A DNA stretch of 64,000 nucleotides, taken from positions 1 through 64,000 of the forward strand of contig MPUH01000092.1 in NCBI GenBank assembly GCA_001970955.1, in the 5' to 3' direction. The notes under the pieces were generated by a model that was given only the letters and a program-made list of their open reading frames with translations, did not search any database and had not been told where the DNA came from. Position 1 is the first letter of the stretch. The number at the start of each line of letters is the position of its first letter. Shown here piece by piece: positions 8,849 through 20,410 of this stretch. A program made the position numbers and the translations under genes. The DNA comes from Stentor coeruleus. Its lineage: Eukaryota > Ciliophora > Heterotrichea > Heterotrichida > Stentoridae.

Positions 8849-11800
8849 ATGTTTACTTTGCTTAGCTTACTATACTTAGCAAAATCATTAGAAACAATTA
8901 GTATTCCCCCATCTCAAATTGGCCCTGAAGCTCGAGAAAAAGCAGTTATTGGCTTTAACCCTTTCTCAAATAATTTACTTTTATTTGGTGGCTTCAGCTC
9001 AATATACTTCAATGACCTCTGGAGCTTTTGTCTGAATAGTTTGCAATGGAGGATTTTATACCCGAACTCAATTAGTCCTAGTAAGCTGTAAATAGATCCA
9101 AGAAGCCATGCAACAGGAGTTTTTAGGAATGAAACCCAGGAATTCTGTATTTTTGGTGGGAAATCATTCAATACATTTTTCAACGATGTCTGGTGCTTTA
9201 GTATTGGGTTCCAATATTGGAAAAAAATTGCTACTAGCAATGATCCTCCTGCTCTTTATAGTTTTGTGTCAGACTACTATAGATATGAAGGAAAAGATTA
9301 CTTTGGAGTTGTCGGAATGAATACTATGAGTCTTGAGTATAAGTTGTATATGTAAAGTTTATTCAGATTGGATTTTTCTCAAAAGAATTGGAACCACTTT
9401 AGCCTAGGCTTCAGTCTAGAAAACCCTGAACACCCTGAAGTAAACCCAATCTACCTAAGTTTAATCCTACACGAATTTAATCAAAAACTGCATATCATTC
9501 TTATATCAGATTATAAACATCTTCAAGGCCTTTATATATTTGATCTATTAACTCATAATACAACCTTCTTTCAATACGCTTTATCAGATAATGCCTTAAT
9601 AGAATACTCCCCACATACTTCTGGACTAATAAATGATGATCTCTATGTAATTTTTGAAGGAGGTCATTCAGCGAAAATAAACTTAAATTCTTCTGATTAT
9701 TACTGGCAATCATTTGAAAAAATACTTTCATTACGTAAAGGTATAAGCTCAATACTAGTAAATGATAAATTCATGTCATTTGGAGGCCGGCTGTTTACTA
9801 ATACAGACTACTTTTTGAATAATGAAATATTTTCATATAACTTTATAAAAAACTCTATCCCAAATGAATCTGTATTAGTCCCATCTTTTGTATCCCCAAC
9901 AGCAAGGATCTCAGCAGCCATGTGTGCTATAAAAGGCAAATTATATCTTTTTGGAGGTAAAGCTAAAGGGTATTTTTTAAAAGATATGTGGAAGTACGAC
10001 CCTAAAGCAAATTTTTGGGGACAAGTGACAACGTCTAGCGTATCTCCAAGTGAAAGAGCATTTTTTGCCTCAAGCTGTGAAGGTGATGCTTTATTTGTAT
10101 GGGGTGGTGAAGATTCTACAGGCTATACTAACGATGTTTTCATATATAATTCTCTAACTAATGTGTGGAGTGAACTTGAGCCTATGTCTTCTGATGTTCC
10201 TAGTAAAAGAAAAGGGTCTTGTTCAGTTCTAAAAATTCCTTATGCTTATATAACTGGGGGAATCGATGCTCATGGACTTTGTAGTGATTTATGGAGATTT
10301 AATTTTGGGAATAATACTTATACAAAAATCGATGTGGTTCCAAAAAATGCTTATGCTGCATGTAGGCTAAATAATGATATTTTCCATGTTATTGGAGGAA
10401 GTGATGAAAATGATATTCCTTTTGCTTCTGGTTTTAAATACAATTTACTTACTGGAGAACTTATTGATCAAAATAGCACTGACAGGAGCTTTGAGATTTT
10501 TATTTGGCTTACTGATAATATTACACTTACCATTGGGGGAAGACAGTCAAATAATCAGGTTTTTAATGATTTGGAATATAGTGTGGGAGACTTGAGTTTG
10601 CAGAAGTTTATTGACGACTACCCTTATGCATCAGCTTATGTTTATTTTAATCAGTCAGTGTACTTTTTTGGTGGAGGCTACTTTACAACTGAGTATAATT
10701 TATTCCCTTATCTTCCTCGGCCAAAATTTGCAAAGATTGATCTGCATGATCTCTGTGGGTCAGGAGAATGCCAACTTCCATGCAGTGAAGGTTTTTATTT
10801 GCACAATAGCAAATGTGAAGAGTGTCCACCTGGAAACTATTCTTCAGGAAATGGGAATAGCAAATGCCAACCATGTGAGAAAGGCTTTTACAGTTCCTCA
10901 GATGCTGTATCCTCAATTCGTCAATGCTATCCTTGCCCAGAAGGTAAATTTAACGACAAAGAAGGTGGGAAAATGTGTTACGACTGTCCCCCAGGATCCT
11001 TTTGCCCAACAGGAAGTAAAACCCCATTGATCTTCACCGACAACAACGTATCAATATTTTCAGTCCAGCCAGTACTCTACAAAGAAAACAATCCTAACGC
11101 AATAGTCAAACTTCTCCAATATCTAGGCTCTGGATTAATATGCCTAATTCTCATTGTAGTCTGTTCAATCCGTAGGCTTAAAGACTTCATTAAAAAATTC
11201 GATCTTTACAGTACCCAGCATAATCATCACGATGGCGAATATATCCGTATTCAAAAAAACACAACAGGTGGAGTTTTTTCTCTTATTTTCTTTGGCTTAA
11301 CTCTTATAGTCATAGGCTCAGTCTTAGCTATTTACTTTATGGACAATATCTATGAAAGTAAATCACTTATCCCTTTAGTAATACTCGAATCTGAAGTTCC
11401 AGAATTTAAGACGAACTTTGAAGTCCTAGTCAAACTAGACAATTATGGAGATTCTTGTGTAAATGAAGGGAAAATTAACAAAGAAGGGAAGTGTAGTGAT
11501 TTGATAATTCTGAACTCTGTAAATGTTGATCATGAATGGGAAAGTATTACATGTAAAATTGACTCCCTCCGAAGATGCCTTGTAAAATACTCTTGCTCTA
11601 ACTGCGCCATAGGGTCAAAAGCTGCTATAAACATAGTATTCCAAGAAAAGCTCTCTTATTCCTCAGGGATCTCAGTCAATGTCACTTCAGATTCTTCTAT
11701 CCCTGAATCCCGTAGCAGTGTTTTATCTACAGTAATCCCTGAAAAAGGATATATTTTCATAGGCCCTTTAACCAATACATTTTATTTTACTTTCACCCCA

Positions 11801-12292
11801 TCGTATTTCACATCATCAGTCAATGATTTCCCTTCTCAGCTTATTGGCTATCATGTTGACTCTTCTGCCTTACCGAAATCTGGTAGTCAAAATCTTATTG
11901 AAAACCTTTCTGTGACTGCCCAACTTAGTATTTCTGTGGTTTTAGAAAAAATCTTATTAGGACTTTATACATCAAGGTCAGCTAAACAGAGTACGCTTAT
12001 TTTAATTAGTAGTCTTTTTGGGACTATTACTGGGTTAGTTGGGATTGTAGGTACTGTAATGGCTCAATTTGAAAGTTGTTTAGATAAGAAATTCAATTTG
12101 TCTGGAAAAGAAGATAGGATTAAGAAGATTGTCCAGAAAAGCAGTGAAATGTTTGATATGCTTGTTAAGTCTAGGGAAAATAGTGAAGCTACACCATCAG
12201 AGATGTCGGCACAGAGGTCAAATAATCCGTTAACAGGAGGAGGGTTAACTATTAGGAAAAGTGCTAGAGTTTATGCTTGGGTTGATATTTAG
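8849..12292 (+). CDS. Kelch-repeat, Cys-rich, multi-pass membrane protein
   Basis: Three exons (8849-9080, 9096-9351, 9367-12292) joined by two 15-nt introns give 1137 residues. The N terminus (MFTLLSLLYLAKS) is a short signal-peptide-like segment. Residues about 30-610 form kelch-type beta-propeller repeats, visible as LLFGGFSS, CIFGGKSF, LYLFGGKAKG, LFVWGGED and similar GG turns each followed by a conserved W/Y. Residues about 620-720 are Cys-rich with CPPGNYSS, CEKGFYSS and CPPGSFCPTG, the GCC2/GCC3 ephrin-receptor-like pattern. Hydrophobic segments lie at about 745-765, 798-822 and 1039-1060, with a probable luminal beta-rich domain between the last two and a cytosolic tail. Such kelch/GCC2 membrane proteins are typical of ciliates and are presumably surface or vesicular adhesion/receptor-like proteins; ligand unknown. 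Intron assignment is firm because all three frames carry kelch motifs. Confidence 0.85.
9081..9095 (+). other. 15-nt intron
   Basis: GTAAGCTGTAAATAG, phase 1, removes an in-frame TAA and joins kelch motifs on both sides. Confidence 0.85.
9352..9366 (+). other. 15-nt intron with CAG acceptor
   Basis: GTAAAGTTTATTCAG removes an in-frame TAA and connects exon 2 to the large third exon with correct frame (total coding length divisible by three). The acceptor is CAG instead of TAG. Confidence 0.82.
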
Positions 12293-13251
12293 ATTTTAAG
12301 ATTAGATTAAGTTATATACTGGATTTGTATAGATTATGTGATTAGGTATAAAATATTGTTAAAAAGATGTAGATGATGTATATAGAAATATTGGTTTTTA
12401 ATAGAAAATGTTTACAAGTTTTTAATGAATACTTTTTAGTATTGAAATAATAAGTTTATATGATTTTAAGCTTTTGGGAAATTTCCATCAAAAAATGATT
12501 ATATTTTGTAGTTCTTGTCATCACACTTATAAAATAAAGTTGTGATTATCTATTTAATATCTTTAATTATATCAATTTTATATTTATAACATGATAATAA
12601 CTTAAAGTGGCCTGTCTGAAGATAAGTGTTTTATTTTTTGTTAGAGTTATAAGTATTACTAAATCTGCAATTTTATAAAATCTTAGTATTAAAATTCAGC
12701 TATCAAAATAATTATTTTCTAATAATATGAGTATTTTAAAATTTATCATAATTTTAGTAGCATATTTTTAAAGAGATCCCTTAAAGTTTTTTATTATAAA
12801 AATTAGCTCCTAGTATTTATATTACTAATAAATAATAGCTTACGCTCAAATTATTTCAGAGATGAATATATATGATAAAATCAAACATCCTTCTAATAAA
12901 ATATTTAATTATAATTAATCATATTTTGAACTTTATTATAAACAAAAATCCTACTAATGCCATTAAAACTCTATAAGATTATTAATAATAACAAGTTTTT
13001 TTTCCATATTAATTAAGTTACATAAACTAATTTTAAGATTTCTAAAAAATTTGCAATCTGACTTCCACATTAGCTGATTATAATAATTATTTTGTATATA
13101 AACCTGAGATTTTTATATTTAAAAAATGAGTTTTCTATTTCTTATTCAGTGAAGTCATCAATTTTTATGCATATAACTTACTTTTCTTTTTGATTTAAAT
13201 ATATTCAGAAAATACATTTTACCTCACAATTGTATTAAAAAAAGTAAAAAA
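12293..13251. other. Intergenic, nothing recognised
   Basis: About 960 bp of AT-rich sequence between two plus-strand genes. No credible ORF, RNA or repeat was seen. Confidence 0.6.
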
Positions 13252-15094
13252 ATGCAACAACATAGCCGAATAGATTCAGAAAGCTATTTTGCATTCAAAG
13301 GCTACCTAAAAACTTTTGTTTCCGTATTAAAAAAAGCTAAATCCCAGCAGAGCTTAAAAAATTATCAGGCTCAGTACAGGCAAGCATTGAAAAGCCGAGC
13401 TGAAAAATTGCAAGAACGTGAATGCAGTAAAATCCACAGCACATTTAATCAAAGTTTGTCCACAATCAAGTTTTTTAATATATTTCCTTTACTTTTCTCT
13501 TACAAAGATACAAACAATTCTCTAAGAATGCCTGTCACGCTGTATTCTGATTCCACTTTGAAATTTTTAGTTAAATGTGACAGAGGACAAAAACTAATCA
13601 CAGGAGAATCAGACTATTTAATTGATGAGTTTATAAAGTCTTTACCTAAAGAAGGAGAGTTCCCAATATGCATTTTCAAAGCTTTCAATAAAAAAATAAA
13701 GGTTTTTACTACTTTTTTGAAGTTGAATATATTTATGAGAAATAATCCTAAAACTCCAGGATATTATCAACATTTTATACCTCCATGTGGGAAAAAAGCT
13801 GAAATTCTTGTAACTCATGCTCGGAAAGATAAGATTTTAAAATGCTCGATTCTTCAGAACAAAAATGATGTTGTTGACTGGAAGAGTGTTGAATTAGTTT
13901 ATAAAAAACTTCAGATGACTTTGATGAAATTTATATTCCAAATGCTTTAAACAACTCTTTTCATGANAAAATAATTCACAAAAAGTTACGAAAAACAAAA
14001 ATTTACTGAATTTATCTTATAGTCCTAGTAATATGCTAAACAACTCAACTATTTCATCATTTTCTTTTATGCAAAAAACTTCAGATGACTTTGATGAAAT
14101 TTATATTCCAAATGCTTTAAACAACTCTTTTCATGAAGGCATGCCTAGAAATTTTACAAATTTAATTCAAAGGATAAACTACATAGAAAACTACGAGAAT
14201 CCACCTTTTGATATAGAAAAAAACTTAACTGTGAATATAAACAACACAAAAGGATTAACTTTATATTCAGTTAAAACTTTTCTTATTGAAGTGGAAAAAA
14301 TGACTCGTGCTTTATTCCCTATAATATCAACTGATGTAAGGAAAAAATATGGAAAAGATTTGGAAGAATTTCAAGCCGTATTTATTAAAGACCACTATGA
14401 AGGATGGCTTTTTCTGAGAATTGAAGCATTAAAACTATGTGAAATTGCTCTTTATGAAAGTAAAGAGAAAAAAATGGTTGAAAGGCAAGACACTATTGAT
14501 GGAAAAGATGATCGAGTGTTTATTCGTCGAAACACGATAATTGAAAAGAAAGAAAAAACTCAGCCTAAAAAAAACAAATGGGTTATAAAAATTAATGAGT
14601 TCCCTGCAGCTAAATCTTCAAGTCTGCTTGCTAGGAAGAAAAAGCGAAGTATTGTTGGATCTGAAAAGTTTCAATTGATTATTCAGGATGGAGCTTTGAA
14701 TTGTGATATTTTCAAATTAAACAACCCATTTTATAATGCTTGCAGAAAGCAAATAAGAATGAAGCATAAAGAAAGCAATATATGGAAAACTTTTTCTTCG
14801 AAATTTTATAAGAGTATTTTATCAAGCTCATTGGTTAAATATTTTGAGAATTTTACAAGCGAAAAATTTTCTCGATTTTCTAAAAGTGTGTTAAAAATCT
14901 TTTTATGTGAAGTTGACAAAGACTTTAAGAATGATATTAAAAAAATTCACGTTGGACTTGGGATAAGTATTAATGATTTCAATAAATTCAGAAACATTTT
15001 CAAAGAAGATCTTCAAAGTTTTATATCTGACCAAAATGAAACAAAGATTATTATGACGAACTTAGATTTGTTGCGTGATGCTATAGTTGACTAA
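13252..15094 (+). CDS. Unrecognised protein family, member B (model broken by assembly)
   Basis: Paralogue of the minus-strand gene at 6187-8049, starting MQQHSRIDSESYF after a run of A. As written the frame stops at 13950 and resumes from 14033 (ATG) to 15094, because a 64-bp direct duplication and an N at 13967 have been inserted. If the extra copy (13903-13966) is treated as an artefact, the flanks read in one frame through residues such as NNSQKVTKNKNLLNLSYSPSN into the second part, giving roughly 590 residues, close to the 620 of the paralogue. Conserved blocks are FNIFPLLFSY, FPICIFK, GYYQHFIPPCGKKAEILVTH, TNLIQR, FIKDHYEGWLFLRIEALKL and a C-terminal TNLDLLRDA segment. No function can be assigned. 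Confidence 0.78.
13903..14136. other. Assembly junction: N plus 64-bp direct duplication
   Basis: Bases 13903-13966 are repeated exactly at 14073-14136, with a single N at 13967. Similar N-plus-duplication structures occur at 48938, 49123 and 52747, so this is best read as unmerged overlapping contig ends. Confidence 0.8.
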
Positions 15095-15219
15095 TATTAG
15101 TGTTAAGGTTCATGCTTTTTTTAAATAATAGATATCATTTTTTAAATATGATTTAATAAAATTAATATCAAGAATGTAAAAGAAAGACCTATTAATCTAC
15201 TATTTATACTTGATCTGCA

Positions 15220-15583
15220 CAATGCATGAAACACGGATATTATCAGGAGTTTATAAGGCTTAACTATGAAAATTCATAAAAATTTAGTGAAAAGTTCACT
15301 TCAACCATTTTTTATTGATTTCATCAGAGATAAGCTTAAAAATTATGAGCAGTCTACAGAAAAAATTCTTTGTTGTAAAATTGATCACCAATATAAAAAG
15401 AAATGCAAATTTTTCGTAAAGGCTTTTCTATTAGTAATATTAATTATGATTTGCATAGAAAAATATTTCTAGATGCGTGAAAAGATTGCAAACGATGAAA
15501 AGGATTATAAATGATGAAAAGATCTTGAATTGGTTATGATATATTTTGATTTACTAAGAGAGTATGCTGTAGAAACTGAATAA
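15220..15583 (+). pseudogene. Decayed copy of the member A/B protein family
   Basis: Three short segments in different frames match the family in the correct order. At 15232 the peptide HGYYQEFIRL corresponds to the GYYQEFI block. From 15266 to about 15440 the peptide KIHKNLVKSSLQPFF through ILCCKIDHQYKK corresponds to the KIHKSLLKSPLCNFF...ILCLKV region near the C terminus. At about 15540-15583 IFDLLREYAVETE and a stop correspond to the family C terminus. The whole middle, several hundred codons in intact members, is missing and frames are shifted, so this is an internally deleted pseudogene. Confidence 0.72.
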
Positions 15584-16286
15584 ATCATTAAAGGAATTTA
15601 CAATTACAAATTATAATTTTAAAGTATTACAATAATAGTGGATTTTCTAGCAATTTGTATTTTCACCGTGCATATTAATTTAGAATTAGGTTAAAAACTG
15701 AAGATTGCCCAGAAGGGAAATCTTCGATTTAACCTTGTAATTTATTATTTGATAACTTATGAAAAAACCTAACTTATACGAAAATTTAATTAGTAATCAA
15801 TAATCAACATATATATTATTATATTTTTAATAGGGTGCTAGATAAATAATTCAGTAATGTAATTTTTAAAAGTCATATTGCATTATTATCCATATATTAA
15901 ATAATAACTTTATGGATTATAAATTGATTTCAGTGAAAATTTATATATCAATATTTAAATAAGTTCATATCCAGCTTATAGTATTTTCACTGCTATAATT
16001 ATTAGATGAGTGAAATTAAATCTATTTACTAAAATAATTTGTGAATATTAGGTAAATTACATTTCCAAATATCTATTAATCAAGACATAATTATTCAACC
16101 AATTAATATTACTACCTTAAACTTAGCAACTTTTATTAGAATATAATTTGAGCTATATAATATTATGTGTCAATTAATAATTGGACTATATCAAATTAAA
16201 TATACCTACCCCAGAAACTATAATTAAATTAAAGCTAGCGATATGATCATTTCTTTGAATTAACTCCTGAACTTCAAGTTAAGTTC
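15584..16286. other. Intergenic, nothing recognised
   Basis: About 700 bp of AT-rich DNA with no credible gene, RNA or repeat. Confidence 0.6.
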
Positions 16287-19109
16287 ATGAATTTTTATAA
16301 TAATAGCATGGAAAAAGCCAAAAAGGAGAGTGAAGATGACACTAATCTTACAAGAATAGGCATCAAGTCTTCAGATATATCTCTAACATCGGACATGGGC
16401 TTTAAAGCGGGCTTTGATCCTTTTAAAAAAGCAGAAATGATTCTTGCAGAGAAGCATAGAAAGGCTAGATTAATTAGAAAAGTTGCTGACGCAATGAAAA
16501 ATCCCAAAACTGAAAAATGTGAATGCTGCGGGTTTCCTATTGATGCTGAACCTTTCTCTATAAACTGTTCATTAAAGGAAATTGCTGAACTTGGGGCAGG
16601 ATATCCTTTGTTTTTTATATTCATCAAATTTTTAGGATTGATTTTCATTGGCGCTCTGTGCATTGTAGCAATTCCTTGCATTATTGGAAATGGTATTGTT
16701 GATAAAGGAGATGAATGGGAAAGTGATAAAGATAGTTGGGTAGTTAAATCCTCAGTTGGGAATAATGGTAATTCTGATGAAATTTATCCCTTATGGCAAT
16801 GCGCTTTACACGTAGCTTTCATGGCTTTAGTGATTCTTTTTTATCACATAGCTCGAAGGTATATAGCTCAAAAGGATAAAGAAATGGACTTAGAAGTAAT
16901 AACCGCTAAAGACTACACCGTTCATGTGACTGGCCTAAGTGCTGATATTACAGAACCAGAAGTTAAAGAGTTTTTCGAGAAGCATGGGCGTTTTGATAAC
17001 CAACCAGCAAAAGTAGTCAAAGTAAACTTCCCTTATAAAATCAAAGAGTACATCGACAACTCAAGAAGGTTCGAAGAAATCAACGAGTCTCTCCAACTCA
17101 TAGAAAACTACAAGCAAAAAAACCTAGAAATCCCTAAACAAGGCTGCTTAAAAAAAGTTATGTACGACGAAGAAGCTTTAAAAAAGGAACTTGAAAAAAT
17201 CAGTGTTGAAAGGAAAAAATTCGAAGAAGAACTACCAGCTGGGGTTGGACGAGATTTACTTATAGGTCAAGCTTTTGTTACTTTTGACACACAAGCTGAT
17301 GCAAGAGCTGTAGAAATGAAACATGGAAGACAATGGTCATATCGATTATGGGAATGGATTCTTATGACATTATGTTGTTGTTGTATAAGAAATAAAACTC
17401 AACATACGCTTAAAGGGAAAAAAATATTTGCTAGAATGGCTAATGAGCCTTCTGATGTGTTTTGGGAAAATTTGGAAGTATCATTTCGTGATAGGATAAA
17501 AAACAATATAAAAACTTGGCTAGCTACGCTTTTAGCTGTATCAGTAAGTTTTGGTATGGTTTATGGGATGAAAATATTGGGTAAACTGCAAAAGGAAAAT
17601 TATAATCGTAATGATGATAATGATAGCTGGACTATTAGAATCTTATCAATTTGGCCATCTATTGTTATTATTATCATCAATTTTATTATAGGTAGGTCGA
17701 CCAGATATTTTGCCTCATTTGAAAGACCTCATACTGTGACTGCTTATAATGCTTCTGTTGCTATTAAGCTAACATTTGCTATGTTTTTTAATACTGCAGT
17801 GATAGCGATTATTGTTAATTATGATTGGGAAGAAGACTGGTTTAAACCTGGAGGTCTTGTCACAGATGCGACGTACATTTTAATTTCAAATGCTTTTGTT
17901 TCTCCATTAATATACCTTACCAGTCCTATGGTATGCGTCCACAAGTTGAGAATGAGAAAAGTTGAAAAAGCTGAATACATAAGCCAAATTGACGCAAATA
18001 CAATGTTTGAAAACCCAAGTGTGGATATAGCCCAAAGGTATGCAAACATGAACAAAACAATCCTTCTAACATTTTTTTATGCACCTCTTGTCCCAGTTGG
18101 CTTTATTTTTTCTTTATGTGGGATATTTTTTGAATACTGGGTCTCTAAGTACCTCCTTCTCCGACGCCACAGTTGGCCAAAAAGATTATCTGGCGAATTA
18201 TCAGCCGTGATGATCCAAACTATTCCATGGGCAATTCTCTTATATTCAATAATGAACTATATATATATGAGCTATTTAAATCCTAACAATTCAGGCTTAG
18301 CATTTATTTGGATGCTTATTATGCTGGGCTATATATTTTTACCTCTTGATAGTGTATTTTCTTGTTTTATCAAAAGATCTATAGCAATATGGGTAGAACT
18401 TTATGCTAACAAAACATATGACATAATGGCTGCTGAGTTCATAGATGATTATGATAGGTCTAATCCTGTAACTGTTCATGAAGGTTGGGAGTGGCTTGCT
18501 GAACATATGCATAAAAAGCAAGCTATTAATGACGATCACATGAAAAAAATCAAAAAAGGTCTTGAAAAACGTTCAGAAATGGCTTTGAAAAACATGCAAT
18601 ACTATGCAAGGTCGAGACAAAACGTTGATCAGCTTGAATCTAAGAAATTCGGTTTGGGATTGTTAGCGAAAGGTAATAAAGCAATTCAACCTAGTAATAT
18701 GCCTGCTCATCAAGATAGTTCACTTATGGAAATACAGAATATTGTCAATCAGTATAGAGGAAATGCTTTAAATGCAGCTTATCAACCATCACATCATCAT
18801 CTAATAGAAAATTCTTATGTGGTGCCAGCTAATAATTATTCACAAGCACAAGGTTACAATCAGGCATCTGGTTATATGCCAACTTATAGCCCTGGGTATA
18901 GTAATCCTAATTTCTCACAAGGATACCCACAGTATTCAATTAACCAAGGACAGTATAATCAAAATTATTATCAGAATAGTGGATATGGAAATGATGGGAG
19001 GATGATGCATGGATACCCACAGGTAAATAATTATTATCCAAACATGCATGTTTCAAATCAACCGAATTATCATCATAATGCTTATAACTACTATCGACAA
19101 GCATGGTGA
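16287..19109 (+). CDS. OSCA/TMEM63 (CSC1)-like cation channel with Gln/Tyr-rich tail
   Basis: 940 residues, or 933 if the second ATG at 16308 is used. Two hydrophobic segments (about 105-135 and 170-192) precede a cytosolic RRM-like domain (about 208-390) with DYTVHVTGLS and a QAFVTFDTQADARAVE strand, then a conserved block (ANEPSDVFWENLEV) matching the OSCA pattern of P-x-D-V/I-x-W-x-N-L before the channel core. At least seven further membrane segments follow to about residue 720. OSCA/TMEM63 proteins are mechanically or osmotically gated Ca2+-permeable channels. A short Cys motif CECCGFP lies near residue 76. The last 130 residues are rich in Tyr, Gln, Asn and Gly (YSQAQGYNQASGYMPTYS), a prion-like composition that I do not know from the animal or plant family. 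The gene ends in TGA after Trp, showing TGA is a stop here. Confidence 0.82.
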   Translation: MNFYNNSMEKAKKESEDDTNLTRIGIKSSDISLTSDMGFKAGFDPFKKAEMILAEKHRKARLIRKVADAMKNPKTEKCECCGFPIDAEPFSINCSLKEIAELGAGYPLFFIFIKFLGLIFIGALCIVAIPCIIGNGIVDKGDEWESDKDSWVVKSSVGNNGNSDEIYPLWQCALHVAFMALVILFYHIARRYIAQKDKEMDLEVITAKDYTVHVTGLSADITEPEVKEFFEKHGRFDNQPAKVVKVNFPYKIKEYIDNSRRFEEINESLQLIENYKQKNLEIPKQGCLKKVMYDEEALKKELEKISVERKKFEEELPAGVGRDLLIGQAFVTFDTQADARAVEMKHGRQWSYRLWEWILMTLCCCCIRNKTQHTLKGKKIFARMANEPSDVFWENLEVSFRDRIKNNIKTWLATLLAVSVSFGMVYGMKILGKLQKENYNRNDDNDSWTIRILSIWPSIVIIIINFIIGRSTRYFASFERPHTVTAYNASVAIKLTFAMFFNTAVIAIIVNYDWEEDWFKPGGLVTDATYILISNAFVSPLIYLTSPMVCVHKLRMRKVEKAEYISQIDANTMFENPSVDIAQRYANMNKTILLTFFYAPLVPVGFIFSLCGIFFEYWVSKYLLLRRHSWPKRLSGELSAVMIQTIPWAILLYSIMNYIYMSYLNPNNSGLAFIWMLIMLGYIFLPLDSVFSCFIKRSIAIWVELYANKTYDIMAAEFIDDYDRSNPVTVHEGWEWLAEHMHKKQAINDDHMKKIKKGLEKRSEMALKNMQYYARSRQNVDQLESKKFGLGLLAKGNKAIQPSNMPAHQDSSLMEIQNIVNQYRGNALNAAYQPSHHHLIENSYVVPANNYSQAQGYNQASGYMPTYSPGYSNPNFSQGYPQYSINQGQYNQNYYQNSGYGNDGRMMHGYPQVNNYYPNMHVSNQPNYHHNAYNYYRQAW

Positions 19110-19332
19110 TTATTAGTTTAGGAATTATATAGATTATTATTTTGAATTTTAAAGTAATTATAATGATGTTTTAGAATGGGTTGATATGAGTTTATAACTA
19201 TAAAGAGCATAATTATATTACAGTGATTTATTTGCATATTTTTTAGTTATATAATTTGCTCTTAGTCTTGATTTTAATAGTTTGCTTATATTTTCAAGTA
19301 AAAGCATAAGTATTTTATAAATTCTTAAAAAT

Positions 19333-19785
19333 ATGATTAGAGCCTTGTTAAGATTTTTCACAGTCAATATCCCAAAAGATCAGCTAATAATTACATTTTC
19401 TAGATCTTCAGGACCAGGCGGACAAAATGTTAACAAGCTCAATACAAAAGCTGATGTTAGGTTTGAAGTAGATTCATGCAATTGGCTTAATGATGAACAA
19501 AAATCACGTCTTAAAGAGTTGTACCCAAAATATATTAACAAAGAAGGTGAATTTTTCTTAACATCACAGAGTAAAGTTTATTTAGAACATCGAGAACAAT
19601 TATCCAATGAGCGTGACGCACTAGAAAAACTTCAAGCATTAGTTGACAGAGCATGTGAACCGGTAAAAGAACGTAAATTTATAGAGCCTGAAGAGAATGA
19701 AGAAAAAAAAAAGAAAAGAATTGCGATTAAAAGAGCTAAAAGTGAGTATCGGTCTTCAAAAAAACCAGGGAGATATGAATTTTAG
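19333..19785 (+). CDS. Mitochondrial peptidyl-tRNA hydrolase ICT1/MRPL58-like
   Basis: 150 residues with a release-factor type domain: SRSSGPGGQNVNKLNTKADV carries the GGQ motif that positions water for hydrolysis of peptidyl-tRNA, followed by a basic C-terminal tail (KKKKRIAIKRAK...SSKKPGRYEF) as in ICT1 and bacterial ArfB/YaeJ, where the tail enters the empty mRNA channel of stalled ribosomes. No codon-recognition domain is present, which separates it from true release factors. The short N-terminal sequence MIRALLRFF could act as a mitochondrial targeting signal. Length matches ArfB proteins (about 140 residues). Role: rescue of stalled mitochondrial ribosomes or part of the mitoribosome. 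Confidence 0.9.
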   Translation: MIRALLRFFTVNIPKDQLIITFSRSSGPGGQNVNKLNTKADVRFEVDSCNWLNDEQKSRLKELYPKYINKEGEFFLTSQSKVYLEHREQLSNERDALEKLQALVDRACEPVKERKFIEPEENEEKKKKRIAIKRAKSEYRSSKKPGRYEF

Positions 19786-20410
19786 TAATAGATAGGAAAT
19801 TTATACTATACTCAGTGGTTTTAAGTAGCTATGGCAAAATAAAATAAATTAAGATTGTGTTGTTTATTGCCAAGGCATGAAGGTTTATTTTTCCATACAA
19901 TTACAAATTATATACAAAAGTAAAATCGAGAATGGTTAAAAATGGAATTAATAATGCAATCCTTATGCTTTTAAATCATTTTTTCACACACATTAAAGGC
20001 TACGATTTTAAGCAATATCTTCATGAGATAAGAATTGATTTCTCAATTTAGACTATCCTAACAATTACTTACCATATTAATGACCTACTTTTTAAATCTC
20101 TCAAACTGAGATCTTTAATCTAAATTCAAGAATCAACCAAATATAACTTTTATAAAATTATATAATCTTCATATAAGCACATCCATATAACTACTTTCGT
20201 CAGAATTCCAAAGCTAAAACAATTTATAAAAAAATAATCTGATCTTAATTAAATTCAACACCCAAAAGTAAAATTCAAGCTTATCATCCTAAAAATTCTC
20301 TAATAAACATTTTTCATACAATTTTTCCAACAATTTTCTAGTTACTTAATTGAAACTTATAATCCATCATTTCATTGTATTCTTTAGACTTTTGCCTTAT
20401 AAATAAAATA
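19786..20410. other. Intergenic, nothing recognised
   Basis: About 620 bp of AT-rich sequence between two plus-strand genes; it should contain the terminator of one and promoter of the other, but no motif could be identified. Confidence 0.6.
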
